In this document: in pieces, positions 55,367 through 60,455 of the stretch
Numbering within the stretch: the stretch's first letter is position 1
Layout: every line of letters begins with the position of its first letter
DNA from: Peribacillus muralis
GTDB lineage: Bacteria > Bacillota > Bacilli > Bacillales > DSM-1321
Length of the DNA stretch: 60,455 nt
Assembly: GCF_001439925.1 (NCBI RefSeq)
Contig: NZ_LMBV01000024.1
Location: forward strand, 1 to 60,455
Direction: 5' to 3'
Position numbers and translations under genes: made by a program
The notes under the pieces: generated by a model
The model's database searches: none
What the model was told of the DNA's origin: nothing
Seen by the model: the letters and a program-made list of their open reading frames with translations, nothing else

Positions 55367-55441
55367 AAGCTGCAATACATCCTTTTATGCTCCGATATCA
55401 GGGTTAAATATGATGTTATCTACATAATGTTACGGGTAGGG

Positions 55442-55470
55442 AGGTTGCTGAGGCAGCCTTTTTCTCGTGT
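55442..55470 (+). terminator. terminator
   Basis: AGGTTGC / GGCAGCCT stem around TGA followed by TTTTTCTC, about 75 bp after the DUF4272 stop. Confidence 0.55.
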
Positions 55471-55624
55471 CACTATTTAACAATTGATGAGAAAGTGACT
55501 GAAGATTGTTTAAGGATGATAAATAGTTTTTTAACATAGTTTGCAGTGTCAATTTGAAAGAGTTGTGTCTTAGACTCAAGAATATTAGCATTAATAAAAG
55601 AAGTTCCATAATTTGAACTATAAT

Positions 55625-55675
55625 CCGGATAACGGACACACATAAAAAAGTGTCCCGTATCCGGGTTCCTTTATT
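55625..55675. terminator. strong hairpin
   Basis: CCGGATAACGGACAC / GTGTCCCGTATCCGG, about 14 paired bases with one bulge, followed by GTTCCTTTATTTT. No gene ends just before it on the plus strand, so it may end a small or decayed transcript. Confidence 0.7.
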
Positions 55676-55711
55676 TTCAAATAGATGTATAAGTATGGAC
55701 GGAGGGTTTCT

Positions 55712-55828
55712 TTGAGTAAGAATCTAGATTCTGAATTTCAGATTAAAGAACTTGAAAAGAATTCAAAAATCAGGTACTTCCTTCACCACTGCTTTATAAG
55801 GCAATCCGTTTTCATAATATCATTCTAG
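55712..55828 (+). CDS. possible 38-aa ORF or fragment
   Basis: TTG start behind GGACGGAGGG, reading MSKNLDSEFQIKELEKNSKI then RYFLHHCFIRQSVF and TAG. The RBS is good and the peptide is too short to classify. It may be the first codons of a truncated gene. No gene is visible up to 56040. Confidence 0.25.
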   Translation: MSKNLDSEFQIKELEKNSKIRYFLHHCFIRQSVFIISF

Positions 55829-56040
55829 CAATCTTGATCATCTCATTGAACAACAAGACTCCATAAGTTTGTCACTTTTAAACGGACAAATGTTATATAA
55901 TGACAAATGTTATATAATGCAGTACAAATGAGTCGAAAAAATCATAGAGCTGCTTCATGAAACATACATTGAAAATGGATAATTGTGTTAATCTTAAATG
56001 GAACATTAGCAGTAAATTGTAGGTGAAAGGAGAGGTTAAT

Positions 56041-56589
56041 TTGGGAGAATTGAAGTTGATAGAAGCTTACAAAAGTGATCTGCAAAACTATTCCATGGAG
56101 CAACTGCAATATATAATTGACGAGGGAATCTGGTCCATCTGTCAGATGTATGACCATTTAATAGTCGTCGCCCATGAGTACCTTGATAATGTTGAACTTT
56201 GTGCGAAAGCAGAAGTAGAGCAAGCGCTCGGGAAAACGGAATTTGGAGAGCGATTATATCAAAATGGCGACTTTCCACCGATTAAGATCAAGTTACCGGA
56301 TGAAATGAATGCCCCGCCAAATAATCAAGAAAATATAGAAAACCTAACAACCAGGCTGGATCATGTAAAGCACAGATTGCAGGAATGGAAATGGAGGGTG
56401 GGCGAGATCAACGCAAATTTCAAAGTGAAGCATGGAGGCTTCGGCTGGCTGAATGCGCAGGAATGGTACGATTTGGTCGGCATGCATTTCCGTCATCATT
56501 TGAACCAGAAAGCCGAACTGGAACTAAACATTGGAATTGGAAAGAGGGGATATATACAAGGAACGCATCTAGAGGATGAGCGGCAATGA
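56041..56589 (+). CDS. DinB superfamily protein
   Basis: 182 residues from TTG 56041 with AAAGGAGAGG 6 nt upstream; the ATG at 56023 precedes the RBS. Four-helix DinB/DUF664 fold: LQYIIDEGIWSICQMYDHLIVVAHEYLDNV at the start, and NAQEWYDLVGMHFRHHLNQK near the end. The His of MYDHL and of MHFRHH are the usual metal ligands. The family includes bacillithiol transferases and metal-binding hydrolases; the exact activity is unknown. Confidence 0.75.
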   Translation: MGELKLIEAYKSDLQNYSMEQLQYIIDEGIWSICQMYDHLIVVAHEYLDNVELCAKAEVEQALGKTEFGERLYQNGDFPPIKIKLPDEMNAPPNNQENIENLTTRLDHVKHRLQEWKWRVGEINANFKVKHGGFGWLNAQEWYDLVGMHFRHHLNQKAELELNIGIGKRGYIQGTHLEDERQ

Positions 56590-56694
56590 ATATACTTTAA
56601 CCATAAGTCCACAATGGGGGAATTTTGCGATTACAGCAAGGAATATGATGGAGGTCACTTTACAATCATTTGCATTTCGGAGTAATGTTTTCGG

Positions 56695-56740
56695 TAATAC
56701 TTAAACAAGTATTACTGCTCGGAATTTTTTGTAAAAAGAT
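56695..56740 (+). terminator. hairpin after the DinB gene
   Basis: GTAATACT / AGTATTAC arms with a 6-nt loop, then GCTCGGAATTTTTTG. Probable terminator. Confidence 0.5.
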
Positions 56741-56817
56741 ATTAACTTACTCATTTAAAGCGCCTGATTATTGAAGACACTAGGTCTCGTGTGATGTACT
56801 AATTAGCCTGCAACTAA

Positions 56818-56855
56818 GTAAGCCTCCTGTTCATTTGCGACAGGAGGCTTACTTA
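56818..56855. terminator. strong hairpin
   Basis: Perfect 13-bp arms GTAAGCCTCCTGT / ACAGGAGGCTTAC with a 9-nt loop, in the 421-bp gap between DinB and the glycosyltransferase. Could end transcription in either direction. Confidence 0.7.
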
Positions 56856-57010
56856 CTGGACAACCCACTTGATGAATAACTGTTCGAGTTCTAAATAATT
56901 CTTATACGAAGATCCTTTTTGAGGATTGGAAAGACCTGTTACCTCGATAAATGTCTTTTAGAGTAATCAGATGTCAATCGACCATTTTTCTCATTGAACC
57001 GCTTTATATC

Positions 57011-58210
57011 TTAAAGGCTACCCGAACTTACCTTTTTCAAGTACTCATCTATAGCCGTTAGAGCTTCTTTTGCTCCACCTGCGTTTTTAAAGCTTTTGCT
57101 CAACTTCTTAACATTTTCCCGATAAGCAAGATTGGACAATACTTGTTGAACGGCTTCTTGTAGCTTTTCTATGCTTATTTCATGTGGATCAATTCTAAAC
57201 CCTGCTTGTAGTTCCTCTAATTGATTAGCAATCATAGGCTGATCTGAGGTCTGAGGGATGACGACAAGGGGCACTTCATAATAGAGAGCCTCGCTCGTAC
57301 TATTCATCCCTCCATGAGTAATGAAGACGTCCGTATGCTTTAAAACTTCAAGCTGTGGTAAATATCTACGTACAATGAAGTTTTCCGGCAAATTCTGCAG
57401 CATGGCTAAATCCGTAGTCATACCCACAGAAAAAATGACTTTTCCCTCAAAGTCTCTAAAAGCCTCTACACAGGTTTGAAAGAAAGATTCAAACCCTTGC
57501 AAGATAGTACCCATTGAAATATACAATACTTTGTGGTCTTTCAGTTCATCTAAAGGAAAATCATATGTTTGCACCCGTTTCGTGATGGAAGGACCGATAA
57601 AAACATATGAATCATCCATATATTCTCCACCTGGTTGAAATTCTCTGCTTGTATAGACAATATTCAAATCAGAAGTATTCATCATAGATTGGAGGGGATG
57701 CTTTACCTTCACACCGAAACGTTCCTGAATCGCTCCCTTTAAAGTCGAATTTTCTTTCTCCATTTCCGGTGATGGATTTAGTGGAAGCCCCCTGCCACTT
57801 TTTTCAAGCACTTTCAGAAATTGCTCCTGAGTTATAGCGAATGAAGATGATGAAGAGATTGAAGGAAGGTTTAAATAGTCTTTGATCAACAGTCCCGCAC
57901 CAAACGTATCATGATACACATAATCAAATGATATGGAATTAGCTAATTCTTCAACAACAGCCAAAATATCATAGGAAAGTTTTAATTGGACCTGAATAAA
58001 ATCATGGATACTAGTGACTTTTTGAGGAGTGAATCCCTTTAAATGATTTGGATGAAGATATACATTCGCACCCAAACCTTCAATTCTCTCTTTAAATTCT
58101 TCAGTGGTTACGTAATGAACAGAATCTCCACGATCAATTAAAGCTTTTACTATACCAAGAGTAGGATTAACATGACCCTCAGCTGGAAAGTTTATCATTA
58201 ATACATTCAT
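57011..58210 (-). CDS. MGT-family macrolide/flavonoid-type glycosyltransferase (YjiC-like)
   Basis: 399 residues from ATG 58210 ([19 protein letters not shown]), the standard GT1 start whose His is catalytic. The C-terminal nucleotide-sugar site is [36 protein letters not shown], with final DQ binding the sugar. B. subtilis YjiC and YojK have the same length. These enzymes glucosylate small hydrophobic acceptors with UDP-glucose. It stands alone, with AAGGGGC upstream as RBS. Confidence 0.88.
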   Translation of the reverse strand: MNVLMINFPAEGHVNPTLGIVKALIDRGDSVHYVTTEEFKERIEGLGANVYLHPNHLKGFTPQKVTSIHDFIQVQLKLSYDILAVVEELANSISFDYVYHDTFGAGLLIKDYLNLPSISSSSSFAITQEQFLKVLEKSGRGLPLNPSPEMEKENSTLKGAIQERFGVKVKHPLQSMMNTSDLNIVYTSREFQPGGEYMDDSYVFIGPSITKRVQTYDFPLDELKDHKVLYISMGTILQGFESFFQTCVEAFRDFEGKVIFSVGMTTDLAMLQNLPENFIVRRYLPQLEVLKHTDVFITHGGMNSTSEALYYEVPLVVIPQTSDQPMIANQLEELQAGFRIDPHEISIEKLQEAVQQVLSNLAYRENVKKLSKSFKNAGGAKEALTAIDEYLKKVSSGSL

Positions 58211-58479
58211 CAATCTTCATGCCCCTTTTCTTTAAACAAATAAATAATTTAATTTCTTTTCATGATACAATACCATTCTTATCTTTATCCAATATAAACC
58301 ATCATGCTTGACAATAAGGAGACTTTGGTTCTGGTAGGTTAATAATTTGATAAGATAATAGAACTATATTGCCCGGATAAAACTAAAAACAAAGTATTGG
58401 TAACAGTAGAAAAAAAGTGGGGTTTTATACAACCTATTATTCAATTAAATGGCACATTAGCGAGAAGGATGGTTCTGCA
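58211..58479. other. short spacer, nothing recognised
   Basis: AT-rich and no clear gene or hairpin. It probably contains the glycosyltransferase promoter on the minus strand. Confidence 0.3.
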
Positions 58480-58792
58480 ATGCAAAAGGCTATGTATATG
58501 ATTAAGGGCAAAAAGGTATTACCTTGGTGGGTTTAATGTTAATAAGTTTGAGAATGCTCTAGAAATCTCAGGGTATGCTTATGATGTAGCTGCGACTTAT
58601 CTATACGGTGAGTTTGCTGAACATAACAATGTTAAAGAAAATGGATTGTTATCTGATGAAGACTCGATGATGGTTGAAGAAATCGTATATAACAAGATTG
58701 AAAAACATGGATTACCTAGGTATCAAGCTGAACATAAAATCGAGTTAACCAATACTTATACTGTCTCAATTGAAATCGAGCAAGCTAATTAA
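58480..58792 (+). pseudogene. small gene with an A-run frameshift
   Basis: ATG 58480 behind GAGAAGGA reads MQKAMYMIKGK and then hits a stop because of an extra A in the A5 run near 58510. Dropping one A gives KRYYLGGFNVNKFENALEIS, ATYLYGEFAEHN, EDSMMVEEIVYNKIEKHGL and a final TVSIEIEQAN, about 103 residues ending in TAA 58790-58792. The acidic, helical product is not one I recognise. The intact remainder suggests recent loss or a base error. Confidence 0.55.
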
Positions 58793-59018
58793 TTAAATAT
58801 ATACGTAGGACTTTTTGAAAATTGGACTGGAAGCAAAATGAAAGGTCAGGAATGTGGAGTTAATGCAAGAAGTATTCAGAATGTAATTTTAGGTGTTACT
58901 TATCAGAATAAATCTGAATGAAGGATAGATACTACAGACTTTTCGGAGGACAAATAGTAATACATAGAATAATTATTACATGGAGAATATATATTTTTAT
59001 ATTGAATGAGACAAAAAC
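58793..59018. other. possible fragment
   Basis: A frame reads FENWTGSKMKGQECGVNARS then IQNVILGVTYQNKSE and TGA near 58921. It has the look of the C-terminal NARSIQNVI repeat found in phage/HNH-associated proteins, but it has no start. Too little to classify. Confidence 0.3.
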
Positions 59019-59045
59019 AGAGCCTAAGGACTAACTTAGGCTCTG
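59019..59045 (-). terminator. terminator of the bacteriocin-like unit
   Basis: Perfect 11-bp arms CAGAGCCTAAG / CTTAGGCTCTG with a 5-nt loop. On the minus strand it is followed by TTTTTGT. Confidence 0.85.
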
Positions 59046-59111
59046 TTCCTCATCATTTTTGGTAAGTTGGTTTTTTTATTGCTATCAAAATCCAAAAAAC
59101 CATAATTATTG

Positions 59112-59258
59112 TTATGAAAAATGAATTCTTTTATCAATCATAATTGAAAAAATATCATTGATTATTAAACTAACTAAGCTTAATAGAATGCAAATAAGCA
59201 AAGAATGTATAATTAGTTTTAACATTTTCACTTTAGAAAAATCAGGAATGTCAAACAA
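59112..59258 (-). CDS. 48-aa membrane peptide, candidate immunity protein
   Basis: TTG start at 59258 with a perfect AAGGAGG 7 nt upstream, 26 bp after the preceding gene's stop. It reads MFDIPDFSKVKMLKLIIHSL then LICILLSLVSLIINDIFSIM and ends KRIHFS. One hydrophobic helix with a basic/amphipathic lead. Directly after the stop, in another frame, comes ITIIMVFWILIAIKK, so one added T in the run just before the stop would extend it to a two-helix protein of about 68 residues. Its place in the operon fits immunity to the upstream product (inferred). Confidence 0.6.
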   Translation of the reverse strand: MFDIPDFSKVKMLKLIIHSLLICILLSLVSLIINDIFSIMIDKRIHFS

Positions 59259-59284
59259 TGTATATCCTCCTTAGTTCCGGATTT

Positions 59285-59752
59285 TTACCAGTACCCTAGT
59301 GTTTTACATGCACCTTTAACTTTAGGTCTATCTTTACCCCATTTATGGCAAGCAGAATAAGCTCCTAATTTATACAAGTCTGTAACTATCAAATTAGCTA
59401 AAGTTACTCCAGCAATAGCACCGAATACAAGTTTTAAAGTCTTTTCTAATTTCGTAGGCGGTGCAGCATGTCTGCCTTTTGCAGCTGAAGCTGTTAGTTC
59501 GTCTATTTGGATAACATCATCTTTTTTTAATATTTCCTTTTCCAATATTTTTGATTCACTTTCAATTTCGTTTAAATCATTTGCAGAAGTTTCAATAAGT
59601 GCCTGTTGAAGATTATTGATTTCTTTGTTTGATAGACCAATTTCCTTAGCATAATCTAAATTTAGATTAGTTTCACCATTTTCTTCAACAATACCATTTT
59701 GTATGACTTCTAAAAGTGAAAGTATTTTATCTTTTTCTATAGTAGTTGGCAA
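59285..59752 (-). CDS. bacteriocin-like precursor (155 aa)
   Basis: TTG start (MPTTIEKDKILSLLEVIQNG). Residues 1-90 are acidic, helical and leader-like, with no signal peptide. A break at TASAAKGRHAAPPTKLEK leads into a basic, hydrophobic C-terminal part: LKLVFGAIAGVTLANLIV, YKLGAYSACHKWGKDRP and KVKGACKTLGYW. That part has a GxxxG-like helix and only two Cys, which could form a disulfide. A long acidic leader, a cationic membrane-active core and a tiny membrane protein behind it are typical of bacteriocin operons. I recognise no named family and see no modification or export genes nearby. Function is inferred. Confidence 0.6.
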   Translation of the reverse strand: MPTTIEKDKILSLLEVIQNGIVEENGETNLNLDYAKEIGLSNKEINNLQQALIETSANDLNEIESESKILEKEILKKDDVIQIDELTASAAKGRHAAPPTKLEKTLKLVFGAIAGVTLANLIVTDLYKLGAYSACHKWGKDRPKVKGACKTLGYW

Positions 59753-59963
59753 CGTTTCACCATCAGCATAGACCCTGACTAAAATTTACCACTTTTATAA
59801 AATTCCATATATTTCATGAGAGTTAAAGATATCAAATAATAAATAAATTTTTATACCTAAATGTGATTTCTGATAAATTACAACTTAAGTAATAGTAAGT
59901 GAGTATGATGTTCTCTTTTTGGGGTCTAAAGTTGTATGTATAAGAAATTATGAGGTATCCTTT
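59753..59963. other. divergent promoter space
   Basis: AT-rich region between the bacteriocin-like gene (minus) and a small plus-strand gene. It should hold both promoters; I see no clear operator. Confidence 0.3.
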
Positions 59964-60071
59964 ATGGCTGTAGAAGGTTCAAATAAAAAAATCAGCAACG
60001 TTGAAGTTGTAGTTGTTTGTCCAGAATGTAAAGTTAGAAATAAGTATATTAATGCACTAATTGAAAAATGA
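59964..60071 (+). CDS. 35-aa peptide with CPEC motif
   Basis: ATG 59964 with GAGG about 9 nt upstream. MAVEGSNKKISNVEVVVVCP then ECKVRNKYINALIEK and TGA. A single CxxC knuckle suggests half of a zinc ribbon, perhaps forming a dimer. A terminator follows at once. Confidence 0.45.
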   Translation: MAVEGSNKKISNVEVVVVCPECKVRNKYINALIEK

Positions 60072-60076
60072 AAAGA

Positions 60077-60107
60077 GAGCATCCGAGTAATCGGGTGTTT
60101 TTTTATT
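60077..60107 (+). terminator. terminator
   Basis: GCATCCGA / TCGGGTGT stem with a 4-nt loop and a run of about seven T. Confidence 0.8.
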
Positions 60108-60158
60108 TTACAGGAAATCATCACCTTTTATCGAACTGTTAGTAAAGGAGATGGTTAA

Positions 60159-60365
60159 ATGAATCTGAGTGTTCAATATAGACTTTTCATTCATGTTAAC
60201 GAAAGACTTATTGCAGAGGAATATGACCGTTACGAGATACTAAAAGTTAGAGAAGATATTAATCCTGATGATATGAAGGATTTCAAAGAACTTAGTGAAC
60301 TGTTGGGGAAGGCGATTCATCGACCTGTGAATGAATTCAAAATGAAAAGCTTCAAAGTAATGTAA
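60159..60365 (+). CDS. hypothetical protein (68 aa)
   Basis: ATG 60159 with AAAGGAGAT 7 nt upstream. It reads MNLSVQYRLFIHVNERLIAE, with EDINPDDMKDFKELSELLGK in the middle. Charged, alpha/beta, no Cys, no membrane segment. The RLFIHVNERLI.EEYDRYE start suggests a small structured protein, perhaps phage-like. Two terminators follow. Confidence 0.6.
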   Translation: MNLSVQYRLFIHVNERLIAEEYDRYEILKVREDINPDDMKDFKELSELLGKAIHRPVNEFKMKSFKVM

Positions 60366-60435
60366 AAGCATCTCTTATGAGGTGCTTTCAGACTGTAGAC
60401 AAACTCGATGAAAATCGAGTTTGTCTACTTTTTTT
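60365..60435 (+). terminator. double terminator
   Basis: AAAGCATCTC / GAGGTGCTTT (60365-60388) is followed by perfect 15-bp arms GTAGACAAACTCGAT / ATCGAGTTTGTCTAC (60395-60428) and TTTTTT. Confidence 0.9.
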
Positions 60436-60455
60436 ATGGCTTGTACATTTTGGAC

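Overview
The window looks like chromosomal DNA of an endospore-forming, low-GC member of the Bacillaceae. Supporting signs are AT-rich sequence, strong AGGAGG-type ribosome binding sites, ATG/GTG/TTG starts, a CwlJ-type spore cortex hydrolase, a Cys-rich repeat protein of spore-surface type, cre-like sites and Bacillus-style families (LicR-type PRD regulator, YitT, DUF4272, DinB, DUF192). I see no rRNA, tRNA, CRISPR array or intact mobile element.

Layout. 0-4 kb: a 41-bp tandem repeat, a decayed N-acylglucosamine 2-epimerase, small genes, and an HTH+TPR (RRNPP-like) regulator. 4-12 kb: a 1387-residue Vpr-like secreted subtilase ending in a dockerin-like module, a small beta-rich protein, a Gln/Asp-rich repeat protein, cwlJ, and remnants of an IS3-type transposase and a serine resolvase. 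12-19.7 kb: an IclR regulator and a cluster of OPT transporter, DUF917, DUF1177, AroM-like protein and M29-type aminopeptidase, with broken pieces of a second OPT/DUF917 set inside and behind it. 19.7-22.6 kb: YitT among remnants of BrnQ, an IS3 transposase and ManA. 22.7-29.7 kb: a PRD activator and a chitobiose/cellobiose-type PTS operon (two IIB genes, IIC, IIA, GH4 6-phospho-glycosidase, ChbG deacetylase), then an HPr-like remnant. 29.7-39.6 kb: a molybdopterin oxidoreductase, a short YF-SWENA protein, an AraC/GyrI regulator, a frameshifted LysR regulator, an ABM monooxygenase, a DJ-1/PfpI protein, a CwlK-like endopeptidase and small hypotheticals. 39.7-50 kb: an inositol catabolic operon iolG-C-A-D-E-B under a LacI-type regulator, with a convergent GPH-family symporter. 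50-60.4 kb: ssuD, a GNAT acetyltransferase, a secreted Ig-like protein split by an in-frame amber codon, DUF192, DUF4272, DinB, an MGT glycosyltransferase, and a two-gene bacteriocin-like unit.

How the genes work together. The iol genes cover dehydrogenation, dehydration, ring opening, isomerisation, phosphorylation and the final semialdehyde step; only the iolJ aldolase and a dedicated iolI are absent. The PTS set imports and phosphorylates a beta-linked disaccharide, ChbG removes an acetyl group and the GH4 enzyme cleaves it, which fits N,N'-diacetylchitobiose. The OPT-DUF917-DUF1177-AroM-M29 cluster looks like an uptake and processing pathway for a peptide- or amino-acid-like compound whose chemistry is not established.

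The window is rich in gene debris. At least ten pieces (AGE epimerase, IS3 x2, resolvase, OPT x2, BrnQ, ManA, HPr, Fe-ADH) are visible only by translating the spaces between genes, and several genes are broken by a single nonsense codon or an A-run indel.
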